From contig KN880512.1 in assembly GCA_000934385.1 (NCBI GenBank), forward strand, positions 1 to 64,000: DNA of 64,000 nucleotides, read 5' to 3'. The notes beneath the pieces are model-generated. The model saw nothing but the letters and a program-made list of their open reading frames with translations, was not told where the DNA came from and searched no databases. This DNA is from Cylindrobasidium torrendii FP15055 ss-10 (Eukaryota; Basidiomycota; Agaricomycetes; Agaricales; Physalacriaceae). Both the position numbers and the translations under genes were made by a program. Position 1 is the first letter of the stretch, and every line of letters begins with the position of its first letter. Shown here piece by piece: positions 34,382-44,457 of the stretch.

Positions 34382-35179
34382 ATGAAGCGAGCACAGAGCA
34401 TGCGCAACCAGCACGCGGCGCGCCCGTCGCTGGCGCTGATATCCGATGATCTGGGCGTTCTACGCGAAGGAAATGAATCAAACGAAGATGTGCTCAGGAA
34501 GCAACTTCTAGACAAGGATAGGGAATGCGACAGGGTGCGTTCGCCCATTGAATTCATGCACAACCGTGATACTAAGACCTGTAATGTAGCTCAAGACACA
34601 GGTGCAGCAATTACAAGCACAATTAGCCTCAAGACCACCATTGGATCAAGTGCAGGAGTTGCAGAAAGAGTACAAGGATTTGGATCTGTTGCTGCAGGGC
34701 ACGATGCGGGAGAATGAACGCAGTATGCTCGAGCTTGAACGGTGCGTTCCGCTTTCCTACTCTTCACTGTCACAATTTTGTCTTGTTTCCTGTCTAAATG
34801 GCAGTTCCTTCCTTTATGCCTGTTCCATCCGTATCCTAAACGATTGCACAGGTACAAGACGCGCGAGAAGATGCTCGAACAGAAGTTGGCGCAGCTCGCA
34901 GGCGAGAACTGGGCAGAAACGCTGGACATGCCACACAACTCGTCGACCATATCTCTCGCAAGCCCGAGGCGACCTGCTCCTACCAAACGCACAGACTCCC
35001 AACCACAGGAAGAGGACAAGGGCGCGACGCTAGCCAGACTTGACCAAATCAAGTTCATGATAATGGGCATGGAGCAGCGAATGGAGATTCGAAAGGAGAA
35101 GTTGAGCAAGAACATGGCCGAGGCGCGCGAGAAGGAGCACAAGTATGAAGACTTGGCTGCCCAGGCCAGTCATCGCTGA
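34382..35179 (+). CDS. Coiled-coil protein of unknown function
   Basis: From ATG 34382 the protein begins MKRAQSMRNQHAARPSLAL and continues with long charged heptad helices: NEDVLRKQLLDKDRECDR, then TQVQQLQAQLASRPPLDQVQ and YKTREKMLEQKLAQLAGENW. A Ser/Pro linker (STISLASPRRPAPTKRTDS) separates a last helix, LARLDQIKFMIMGMEQRME and KEKLSKNMAEAREKEHKYED. Three exons of ordinary size and a stop at 35177-35179 give about 205 residues. I do not recognise the family. The shape suits a structural or adaptor protein, for example at microtubules or spindle poles, but nothing in the sequence proves that. Confidence 0.75.
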
Positions 35180-35561
35180 TGCATTCCCGTAATAACTGCA
35201 CGACAATTGACCGACACGACTCCAGATATGCTTGTATGACTTATGTACGCTTTAATTTATGGCTTTGCGGAAATATACCTTAGTTTATTGTCCACTGTGT
35301 GGGGCAGCTCTACCAGAACTCGAGTTCGACAGCAATTCGACAGTTAGCGCTGACCGGGTCATCGGCCCGGAGACAATCCTTTCGCAGCATCCACGACCTA
35401 AGTACTTACTTACGACTATCATGAGTGAAAAGACGCCTCCAAGATTGACCTCTCACGATTGAACGCGGTTTTTGAATCAATACCACCCAAAGAACGCACG
35501 AACATCTCAGTAATGACTCAACGTGCAATGTTCAGCGCTTCACACTTGACTTCGTACATCC
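35180..35561. other. Intergenic before RTCA
   Basis: 382 bases with the 3' flank of the coiled-coil gene and the RTCA promoter. No distinct element is visible. Confidence 0.5.
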
Positions 35562-36794
35562 ATGACTCCCATACTGATTGACGGGAGTGTGCTTGAAGGA
35601 GGAGGCCAAATCCTACGGAACGCCATTGCATACTCTGCATTGCTCTCAAAGCCGGTGAAGATCCACAACATACGCGCAAGCCGACGCCCACCAGGACTCA
35701 AAAATCAGCATCGCACAGGTGCGTGACAACTTCATTTTGGGAAATCCCTTTGCTCACGACACAGTTTAGGATTGGAGCTGGCGGCGCGCATTGCGTCTGC
35801 AGAACTGAAAGGTGCTACCAATGGATCCTCTGAAATCGAGTTCAATCCGGGGCGACTCCAACTGCCTGGACATTTCACCGGCGACGCGATCACTGCTGGG
35901 TCCACAACACTGCTCCTACAGATAGCCCTTCCACTTCTCCTTCTATCGAAGACCTCGGGCTCATCAACACTCACGCTCAAAGGTGGGACCAACGCGTCCA
36001 ATGCGCCCCAAATCGACTACACCCAAAACGTCTTTCTCCCTTTCGCTCGTAAACACTTTGGTTTGGAGGCCACATTGGAAATCAAGCGTCGCGGATACTT
36101 CCCCAAAGGTGGAGGAGAAGTCTTCGTTGAAGTCCATCCGTCCGCGACACCGTTAAAGGCATGCAATGTGTCTGAACGTGGGGACGTTGTTGCTGTGAAG
36201 GGAATTGCGCACGTCGCCGGGATCCCAGCACACCTGGCAAAGAGCATGGCGGACAGCGCTGCCGAGGCCCTTCGAGCGTCTCTTGGAGACACCCTTGCGA
36301 TCGACATCCAAAATACGAGAGAAAAGAACAACAACACCGCTGGCGCTGGGTCTGGAATTGTTCTGTGGGCGGAGGTGAATGGTGTAGGTGCAATCGGAGG
36401 GAGCGCACTGGGGAGCAAGGGCAAATCTCCAGCAGCGGTCGGAAAGGAGGCTGCAGAGGAACTGTTGAAGGGCTTGGAATCCGGAGGATGTGTGGACGAG
36501 GTGGGTTTCTGATTCCCATGGATGGACACACGCTGACGCTCGGGCCACAGTACATGCAAGACCAGATTATCATTCTCATGGCGCTCGCAAGCGGCTTGTC
36601 AGAAGTGAGGTGCGGTAAAGGAGCGCTCGAGCTCCATACAAAGTGCGCTCTCACCGCCCGTTCCCTCCCCACGCGCTTACCGACTTGCTAGAACTGCCAT
36701 TTGGGTGGCCGAGCAAATGACGGATGCGAAGTTTGAGGTAGATGAGCTACCAACTCACACGCTGGTTCGTTGCACAGGTATGGGACATGCATAG
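35562..36794 (+). CDS. RTCA: RNA 3'-terminal phosphate cyclase
   Basis: RtcA-type cyclases use ATP to turn RNA 3'-phosphates into 2',3'-cyclic phosphates through an adenylated intermediate. Exon 1 (ATG 35562) encodes [20 protein letters not shown] and [15 protein letters not shown]. The long second exon has [20 protein letters not shown] and the family signature [16 protein letters not shown] near residue 170. It continues with [14 protein letters not shown] and [20 protein letters not shown]. The third and fourth exons give [40 protein letters not shown] and a short C-terminus ending at TAG 36792-36794. GLKNQHRTG and the C-terminal HTKTAI favour true RTCA over the inactive ribosome-assembly relative RCL1. 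Confidence 0.92.
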
Positions 36795-37190
36795 TCATAT
36801 AGAGGAGCCCCACTGGCAGGCATTCGTATTTTCGCTATTGTTATACGCCAATTTACAGGGATAAGTTGGGGACAAGATATTCCGCGCGAGAAAAGAGGCA
36901 GTGGCCTGCCGCACGTGTCCTACCAGATGACCCGATGTGATACAACCATGCGCGCTCTCTAGACGCAGCCCTCAACGCCGCGATCGCCCGTTCGTCGCTC
37001 AAGCTCGAGCTTAGCGCTTAAGGCTGGGCGTTCTACCCGGGGCGTCAGAGATCAGTATATAAGGCCACATTCATCAACCACGTCTCCTTCACTTCGCGGA
37101 CAACGCCTTTTTTGACGGCCTTGATTTCTTCTTCTCCTTCGCCCTCCTCTTTTCTTCAATTTCTTTGCGTTGTTCGGGCTTTGTACCATC
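36795..37190. promoter_or_regulatory. Intergenic with promoter of protease 1
   Basis: 396 bases. The only clear element is the TATATAAG box listed separately. A pyrimidine-rich stretch (37090-37160) just upstream of the start codon resembles the CT-rich leaders of highly expressed fungal genes. Confidence 0.5.
37056..37063 (+). promoter_or_regulatory. TATA box of secreted protease 1
   Basis: TATATAAG lies 128-135 bases before the start codon and is followed by a CT-rich stretch that would be the 5' leader. A similar arrangement precedes the second protease gene. Confidence 0.6.
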
Positions 37191-38471
37191 ATGAAGCTTT
37201 TTTCTTCTCTTGCCCTCTTGGGCAGCATTGTTTCGGAGACGTTGGGCCATTCTCTAGCGTCACGCGATGATTCGGTTGGGTTTGATCCAGTGTAAGCAAC
37301 AACCAGGCCAGAAATCCTGCTATCTGTGGCACTGACAGCCACTCTACAGATGTGGGTCGGTTGTGTCCTCAGAGGCAATGGATCTCTCGCGTTCTCGCAC
37401 CGAACAATTGCGGCGTAATTTCCGCAGAGACCCGGAAGATATCTACCAAGGCCCTATCCAGACATACTGGCACGTCCTATACGCCAATGAGACTGATGAC
37501 GGTGGTTATATCCAGTGAGTTCTGCCTCTCTCACCATGATATCCTCGCTCATTGTGCGTCTCAAGGCCGGAGTACATCTCTGCCCAGATGGACATATTGA
37601 ATGCCGACTTTGGGCCCAGCGGATTTTCGTTTGAGCTTCGTAACGTGTCCTACCTGCAGAACGCCCCCGCATGGCAGCTCTTAAATCTCACCGATGCGAA
37701 TACTGTCCCCGACATTCTGGCACCTAATCGCGTCGGGGACTACAGAACGCTCAATATCTTCACTGCTTCGTGCGTAATATGGGTCTGCACTGTTGAAATA
37801 ATCACTGATGTGGTTCTTCACTCACAGAGCCATCAGCACAGGAGGTACCGCTAACCAGACGACCATTGGTGTTGCCTCGTTCCCCAACTTCGACGATGCG
37901 CCCTTCCCAGAACTCAATTCATCGGTTTTTGTTGTCCACTGGTCGCTCCCCAACAATGCAGGAGCGAAAATTCCCATTCTCCCTGCTTCCAGCGACTACA
38001 CTTTCCTCGGGAAGAACCTTGTGCACGAGGTCGGACACTGGACTGGCTTGTACCATACCTTCCAGGTAAACCCATTGCACACTCAAAGCTATCTTTTATT
38101 GACCAGTCCACATAGCCGAACTTGACTACGCAAGCAGAATGCGATCCTGTGAACGATCAAGTCAATGACACCCCTGCGCACATTTACATCCGAGAACTGA
38201 ATTCTGGGAACTCGTCTATATCGTGCGACGTGATGCCCGACACATGCCCCGACATCCCTGGCCTTGACCCCATTCGTGAGTGTCACTCTTCTTCGCCGAA
38301 ATCGTCATGGACTAACGATGATCCTCTGCAGATAACTACATGAACTACATTGTGGACAAGTGTCGCTTCGAGTTTTCTCCTGGGCAAATCGCGCGCCAGC
38401 ATGAGCAGATGTATCTCTACCGTGGTGTTCAGGCGGAGGGATACAATGGCCCCGAGGATGTCGGCTACTAA
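37191..38471 (+). CDS. Secreted M43B (pappalysin-like) metalloprotease, copy 1
   Basis: A zinc metalloprotease of the fungal MEP1 type, secreted. The ATG at 37191 begins a signal peptide (MKLFSSLALLGSIVSETLGH). GPIQTYWHVLYANETDDGGY starts the mature core and YISAQMDILNADFGPSGFSF with LNIFTAS follow. The active site is LVHEVGHWTGLYHTFQ (HExxHxxGxxH). Downstream are DPVNDTPAH-like DPVNDQVNDTPAH, CPDIPGLDPI and the Met-turn NYMNYIVDKCRFEFSPGQIA. The exons are split by seven short introns, one just after the active site. Stop TAA at 38469-38471. Nutrient scavenging or host-tissue attack are family-level guesses. Confidence 0.93.
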
Positions 38472-39276
38472 TTGCCAAATGGACGCTACGACGAATTGCT
38501 TGATGCTCAATGTAGTGACGCCTACTGCTCCCTACATGTATTCATTATTTATGCTTGCAATGGACATTTGAAACGTTTCGCTCCATGTTGTCTTTTGGAG
38601 GAAAAGAGTGGTTGTGCAGTGCGTTTTGACATCACCAGCCTTGCTTTGCCATCGTATAGCGACCCATGAAAATCGGACTGGGTTGACTGCCATACAATGT
38701 TTGTCCGAAGTTGCATGCCCAAGAATTGCCCAAGAGCTTTTGGCATACCCCACCTTCTGTGGCTGTTCTATGGCACACTGTGGTTTCAAGTCAAACAGTC
38801 TTGCTCGACACGGGAACAAAAAATTGCAACGGGGGCACCTCATTGTGCGGAGCCGGGCTCAGTGTGACTCTATGTTGCGCGTCTCTGGTACTAAATTCGG
38901 TGCGTCTAACCCTCCATCGGTCTGCAGCGCGCCTCCTTCGACACTGGCAAGTCAACGAGAACGTAACCATTCCTCTGACTCTTCGAGCTTCAAGCATCAC
39001 TTAACTGTCTACAGATTTCCACTATGCTGTAGTTTGAACTTCACCTTGTGTGGGCCCATTCATGATCTACGTTTACTCCAATGTCGCTACCCCGACTCGA
39101 CGGGCTGAACGGGATGGCAATACGCACCGGGTGGAGTCAGGGAATCGTCCGCGACCCCCGCACTGCTAGTGCCAAGCCAACAAGTCCTGTATAAAAGAGG
39201 CTGCGCCAGCGCCATCGACTTCGCTACTTTCTTATTTCCTCGCAGTTCATCCACTTTTACTTATCACTTCTTTGCT
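38472..39276. other. Intergenic between the two proteases
   Basis: About 800 bases. Short plus-strand frames (38608-39108) show no family signature and differ in frame. The TATAAAAG box of protease 2 lies near its end. No gene is supported. Confidence 0.5.
39190..39197 (+). promoter_or_regulatory. TATA box of secreted protease 2
   Basis: TATAAAAG, 80-87 bases before the start codon, followed by a CT-rich leader as in copy 1. Confidence 0.65.
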
Positions 39277-40505
39277 ATGAGGGCTGCTCTTTCTATTTCT
39301 TCAATTCTTTCTTGTGCCACTGCGGCGCTTGCGCATCTTGGTGATCGGGGTGAGATCGGGGGGTAAGCGGTCCGAACCTTCGTCAAACATGTCGCCTAAC
39401 AATCATTTCTAGTTGTGGTAGTATTGCCACCCGCGACGCCGTAGTTCTCTCTTCGGTTAAAGCCCAGCAGCTGAAGCGCAATGCTCGTCGGAATGCCGAC
39501 GACTACCACCACGGCCCGATCCAGACGTACTGGCACGTTATCCACACCAACGACACAGTTCGAGGTGGACATCTTGAGTATGTTTCATGACGCAGATTTT
39601 CATGAGTTGCTCTGACACTGCTATGCTTAGGTCTGAGACCATTGATGCGCAAATGGACATCCTGAACACCAATTTTGCGCCGACTGGCTTTTCCTTCGAG
39701 CTAGGGAATATATCGTACATCAAGAACGACGAGATTTTTGCGAACACCTCGGTCTTGGAGAACTCGACTTACGAGGCCATCGTTGCGCCGACACATGTTG
39801 GAGGAAAGGACACCCTCAATATTTACACCACCTCGTACGTCTACCCGTCCAACATTTCTGTAGGCATTCTGAGACCTTGTATCAACCAACAGGTGGCTTC
39901 ACGTTGCGGCGGTTTATAGCAACGGAAACGACTCTGTTCTTGGTATCTCAACAATGCCCGACGAGGAAGCGGTCCCAATCCCCGAGCTTGGCGACTCCGT
40001 CTTTGTTCTCTACTTTTCTCTTCCGGGCAATGGCGGTCTTGGTCCCTCCAAGTCCGGAGTCGAATTTCAAGGGACAACTCTGGTGCACGAGGTCGGCCAC
40101 TGGACGGGACTCTACCATACCTTCCAGGTAAGCTCATACACCTCCCGCGGTCTCGAAGTATGCTCAATTGTCCCAGGGAGAATCTGAGTGCGATGCTGTC
40201 AATGACGAAGTCGACGACACCCCGGCCCACACCTTGCAGCCTCATGCTCTGACCGACGAGCCAATCTGCCGTGCAAACCCCAATGTTGACTCTTGCCCAG
40301 ATCTCCCAGGATCAGACCCTATCAGTAAGTACTTTTCAGCCGGTCCGTTCATTGATATTGACGGTTTTGAAAAGACAACCACATGAACTATGTTGCAGAG
40401 GAGTGCCGCACAGAGTTTACTCCTGGTCAGATTGCTCGCCAGCATGAGCAGATGTATCTGTTCAGAGGAATTGTGGCGGAGGGATACGATGGTCCAGAGG
40501 CCTGA
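39277..40505 (+). CDS. Secreted M43B (pappalysin-like) metalloprotease, copy 2
   Basis: A tandem paralog of the gene at 37191, transcribed in the same direction. The ATG at 39277 gives a signal peptide (MRAALSISSILSCATAALAH). GPIQTYWHVIHTNDTVRGG matches copy 1, as do DAQMDILNTNFAPTGFSFEL and LNIYTTS. The zinc site is identical, LVHEVGHWTGLYHTFQ. It is followed by CDAVNDEVDDTPAH, SCPDLPGSDPI and the Met-turn segment NHMNYVAEECRTEFTPGQIA. Intron positions agree with copy 1. All catalytic residues are present, so both copies should be active. Stop TGA at 40503-40505. Confidence 0.93.
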
Positions 40506-40935
40506 AGCTACATAGCACGATTTACTAAGTAGGACATCTTACGAACATTTATTTATGTATGGGATTTCCCTCCACGACGTAAATTTCACAACAAATTTGT
40601 CTGTGATACACGGAATGGTGCAAAAGTTCAATGAATGAACCTTCAAGTCCGCAGAAGGAGTCTACAAAGAAAGCCATCCTGTGAGTACTTGGAGTGTCTC
40701 GAGTGGCACCATCCTATCTGAAATCAAAGGACTCTTCTGTCCTATCCCGGTCTACCGTGCAATAAAAATGCTATAGTTTTACTTTTTACTTCTAGGAAAG
40801 AGATAGGCCGACGAGAACACTCGATTCGCTGCGTGGCGCAATTTGACGGCTTCTCGGCGGGACGATCACCAAATTTTCGGCTTTCTCCCAGGACCGGAGT
40901 TGAATACCGTCAGCACACTTTCGTTCCGGGCGACC
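40506..40935. other. Intergenic before TIM23
   Basis: 430 bases, AT-rich at 40760-40800. No element stands out. Confidence 0.5.
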
Positions 40936-41692
40936 ATGTACAACCCTTTTGGCGGACTCAAAACTGGGGCGGCGAGCTCGGGGTCGACGTCGTTCGCACC
41001 GTCCGATGATTCCGCCGGGCCAATAAGCGCAAATGACCTGCTGCTGGGCGCGTACGACCCCACACGTCTGCACCCAATGGCCGATATTGGGGACAAGCTG
41101 GACTACCTTCTCCTCGACGACGACAAAATTGTCTCAACCCCGGAGGACTCGGCACTGCCGTCACGCGGGTGGAGCGATGATCTGTGCTATGGGACAGGCA
41201 CTATGTATGTCGGCGGTGCGTGTCATACCATTGGTCTCATTTCAAGCAAAACTGACTCGAGCAGGGTTGACACTCGGTGGCTTGTGGGGAATACGCGAGG
41301 GCTTGTCAAAGCATTTGGCAGTCAGCAACGCCCGGTTACGGTTGAACAGCGTACTCAACTCCATTACGCGACGAGGGACGTTCATGGGCAACTCAGCTGG
41401 TGTACTTGGTGCGTCTGTAACCATTCCCCTTTCTTTCGCTCATTGTTCGTAGCGCTCGGGTACAACGGCATCAACTCGACCGTGGACGCCGTTCGGGGCA
41501 AACACGATGTGTTTGGGAGCATGGGAGCAGCAGCGCTCACAGGTGCTCTGTTCAAGTCAACTGGTATGTTGCCTGCACATCTTGCCAGCCTTTTCTAACA
41601 ATCTCAAAGCTGGCGTCAAGCCTGCATTGACTGCTGGCATCTTCATGTCCGGTGTCGCTGGAGGCTGGAGCTATCTCAAAAGGATTGTTTAA
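40936..41692 (+). CDS. TIM23: Mitochondrial inner-membrane translocase subunit TIM23
   Basis: TIM23 forms the channel core that carries presequence proteins into the mitochondrial matrix. The ATG at 40936 gives MYNPFGGLKTGAASSG and an intermembrane-space region with LLLGAYDPTRLHPMADIGDK and LDYLLLDDDKI. RGWSDDLCYGTGTMYVGG opens the membrane domain. The Tim17/22/23 segments continue with LTLGGLWGIREGLSKHLA, RLRLNSVLNSITRRGTFMGN and GYNGINSTVDAVRGKHD. The last exon gives AGVKPALTAGIFMSGVAGGW and YLKRIV, stop TAA. Four exons. The 3' part of this gene was copied into the junction at 44080, so this is the parent of the pseudogene there. Confidence 0.94.
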
Positions 41693-41777
41693 TTTACTGA
41701 CACTGTTAATACTACTTAGACATACACTCATCTCCGCTTCCGCGCGACCATCATAACACTCGCAAGATCAAGAACGG

Positions 41778-43616
41778 TTACGGATGCAAGTGCCCCCCAT
41801 CCTCATCACTATCCTCGCTCTCGCTGAATCCGTCGGAGCCGTCTTCATGGTCTCCATAGTCCTCAGAATCAGTTTCCTCGATGATCTCGTCAATAAGCGA
41901 TTCAAGATGACCCTCTGCGTCGACCTTGGGAGATGGTTTCACTGAAAGACTATGAGCTGCTGACGACCACTGAGAAGGCAATTACTTGCCCTGGACGTTG
42001 GCACCCGCCGAAGCGAACATCTGGTAATGGGCCGAAGATTCCAACTTCTCTTGCGCCCTATCAGTTACTACCCAATACTCCACATCCACGTTGATAAATG
42101 GGTCGTATTTCTTGCGATTTTGAATGAAGCTTCCCGTTGCTGTGTAGCGTAGAGATGTTGCCGCCAGCATCTCTACCGTGAAAAGATGTCCAAACACCAG
42201 CGATACGGCCCGAAGACGCGGTGCAATTTTCCATTCGTCGACGTTCTCGTCCCGCTCGTTCAAGGCCTTCAGGAGTTCGATATATTCGCCACTAAAATCT
42301 TGTAGAAGCAACCGAAATTCCGTCGCATTGCTCAAAACATCGGATAGTGCGCTAGGGGGCTTGACAGAGTGCCCGTCAAGCTCGAGCTCTACGCGGTTGA
42401 TGCTGCATCCAGAACGGTAGATAAACTGGCGAATGATGGTCTCGTCGGATTCGTCATCAAGATCCAAGTAGCTTGAAATGTATAAGGTTTTGAGTGCGGG
42501 GCAGGTCAAGGCTTCGAAACAGTACGCCGAGGCACACTCGAGATATTGCAGGTGCTCAAGGGTGGTGGGGACGGTGGGGGCTTTTCCCCTGTCGTAGTAG
42601 TTCTGATCCTTCAGGTAGACAAGTGCAGGGCACTGTGTATACCAAGGAAGGCCATCCGGGCCGACATCAGTCCCATCTGCGATGGAGGTGGAGCTCACGA
42701 GTTCGAGACGAGTGAGGTTTTCGAGCCGCAGGGATGCTGTCGCTATTTCCCATGGCCCAAAGGCAATATTAACATAGCCGCACTGAATTATGAGCGTCTG
42801 CAGCTGTGGAGGTCTGCCGAATTGGAATGGTGCGGGTGGACAGTGCACAAAAGTGATGTCAAGTTCCCGGAGCATAGAGAGCCCTTCGAGCGGGACGGGG
42901 GTGTCAAACCCGTAGTAAGGGAGGGAGAGGCGTCGAATGTGATGGGTGTGCTTCTGCAAGACCCTCAGTCCGTTGGACCACGATGCGCGGATTGCGATAT
43001 CCAATGGGGCGTGCTTCGACCGGGAGAGCGCAGACCGAAGTGTAGCGAGGTAGCCATTGTTTTCGTCGCGAAGTTCACGTAGGCGCATATGTTTCATCGG
43101 GATGCCAGCCTGAACCAGATCGAGCTTGGTCCAAAGGGTGACTGCCTCGTAAAGAACATCTCTCCATTGGCGACAGACCGCCGCCAACGTCAATATACGC
43201 CATGGATTAGGGTCAAAATTATCGACAACATATACTTCTTCCTGAGGACAGAACTTGAGTTTGCCTGAGAATGTGTATCCGAATATCAGAGCAAGGACTT
43301 CTGCAGGCAGTCTGGTGACAGGGCGGTAGAGAGCGACGTGCTCGTCGATGACTGCACGAACAGATGCGCGAGCTTTCTCTGTCTCTTCTAGCTCCGCAAG
43401 CAGAAAGGCCGCGCGGTCGTCGAGACTGCTGTAAGTTTTTCTCAGGTCTGCTACAAACGTCTGAATATTCGAGAGGTCTGTAGCCGCAGGAACTTCGCCA
43501 TCCAGGAAATTTTGAAATGTCGTAGATCGCGGCTCTTCCAAAGGAGTTATGTGCATACCTCGAGCAATATGAGCATCATGGTGCAAGTTTCGAATTCCAG
43601 ACTCACTGGACGCCAT
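41778..43616 (-). CDS. F-box protein A with acidic tail, duplicated gene
   Basis: Three exons: 43616-43607, 43558-41990 and 41941-41778, total 1743 bases, 580 residues. The 10-base first exon gives MASS-; the second begins MHITPLEEPRSTTFQNFLDG. A heptad-rich helix precedes the F-box (PVTRLPAEVLALIFGYTFSG, then WRILTLAAVCRQWRDVLYEA). Leucine-rich-type repeats fill the rest. The last intron (41942-41989, 48 bases) has a GC donor (GCAAGT) and adds an acidic tail, IIEETDSEDYGDHEDGSDGF. Without that splice the protein would stop 2 codons later. F-box proteins act in SCF ubiquitin ligases. The paralog at 44458-46285 has the same structure. The first exon is inferred: both copies keep ATGGC(A/G)TCCA followed by GTGAGT. 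Confidence 0.88.
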
Positions 43617-44004
43617 CGCGGCCCAAAAGCGAAAGGCTTGACCCCAGGTTGATGGGATGAGGTAATTCATTGAATGATCGGATTTGCCGGTCCGACTCGA
43701 CGTTCCGAAACTCTACCTCCATATTGTCAGAGCACCTATGTAGGTATAAAAGGTTCCTAGAAATAAAAGTCTGTGCTGACGTTGAGTGGTTAAAAAGTTA
43801 ATTCCTGAATTCTATACCGTTCAGCTCCCCTCACAATGGCACCTGTCCTCTGGCTCGGCGTGACTCTCGGAACTTCATCTTTGTGTGCGCTTTCCATTTC
43901 CAACAGACTTTCCTCTTGAAGACTCTAACCAAACATACAGGTGACACCGAGCCCAACGGTCTGGCCTCTTGTCATCGCAAATGTTTTTCACTCTCAACCT
44001 GTTT
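43617..44004. repeat. Conserved upstream module, left copy
   Basis: This upstream region of F-box A is repeated at 46286-46735. Both copies hold, on the plus strand, a short reading frame from an ATG (43836 and 46554): MAPVLWLGVTLGTSSLCAL and MAPILWLGVARGTSSLCAL, then ISNRL, with the 3' end differing. A later part reads TEPNGLASCHRK in one copy and TEPNGLAACHRK in the other. It could be part of an unrecognised small gene, or noncoding DNA that still matches because the duplication is recent. It also carries the F-box promoter, so conservation may come from that. Confidence 0.45.
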
Positions 44005-44079
44005 GAACCCGCCCGTCCACCGCAACAACGGGATCAGGATCGGCAATGTGGGTTTGCTAATAAATTGCTATCAGACAAG
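44005..44079 (+). pseudogene. Fragment of DSVTY-family gene
   Basis: The stretch gaacccgcccgtccaccgc...ttgctatcagacaag aligns with 47033-47105, inside exon 1 of the intact DSVTY gene. In the intact gene the matching peptide is VYRDSGIRIGDVGLL; here it is VHRNNGIRIGNVGLL. An 11-base insertion breaks the frame after GLL. Start codon, splice sites and all later exons are absent. It joins directly to the TIM23 fragment. Confidence 0.75.
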
Positions 44080-44347
44080 TGCCGTTCGTGGGAAACTCAG
44101 CTGGTGTACTTGGTACGTCTATAGCTATTCCCCTTTCTTTCGCTCGAGGTCGTCCGGGGGAAACACAATGTGTTTGGGAGCATAGGAGTAGCAGCGGCAC
44201 TCACAGGCGCTCTGTTTAAGTCAACTATTATGACATCCGCACATCTTCACAGCCTTTTCTAACATGCTCAAAGCTGGCTGCGTACTGCTGGCATCTTCAT
44301 GTCCGGCGTCGCTGGAGGCTGGAGTAATCTTAAAAGGATTGTTTAAT
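44080..44347 (+). pseudogene. Truncated TIM23 pseudogene
   Basis: Begins at tgccgttcgtgggaaactcag, matching gggacgttcatgggcaactcag near 41385 in TIM23, and continues through the last intron and the final exon to attgtttaatttact. The first half of the gene is missing, about 45 bases are deleted in exon 3 (the region coding LGYNGINSTVD), a tag stop interrupts the frame (gagtag near 44188) and the last exon lacks GVKPAL. It cannot encode a working translocase subunit. The partner copy at 40936 is intact. Confidence 0.85.
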
Positions 44348-44457
44348 TTACTAACACTGTTAATACTAGTACTTAGACGTGCACTCATCTCCGCTTCTGT
44401 GTGACCATCATATAACACTCGCGAGATCAAGAAAGTTTCACAATTGTTAGTGCCCAG

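Larger units (their letters stand above)
41385..44079. repeat. Segmental duplication, left copy
   Basis: The left unit runs from inside TIM23, through F-box gene A and its upstream module, to a remnant of the DSVTY gene's first exon (gggatcaggatcggcaatg near 44028). The right unit (44080-47105) repeats the same order. Similarity extends through coding and noncoding parts; for example tttaatttact, following the TIM23 stop, and the module line ctcctctggctcggcg occur in both. About 300 bases of the right unit (46736-47034) are missing here, including the DSVTY start codon. Confidence 0.85.

Noticed and set aside
43617..43670. ATGAATTACCTC start upstream of F-box A
   Set aside because: The same start in F-box B is followed by a frame shift and stop, while the MASS start with a GTGAGT intron works in both.
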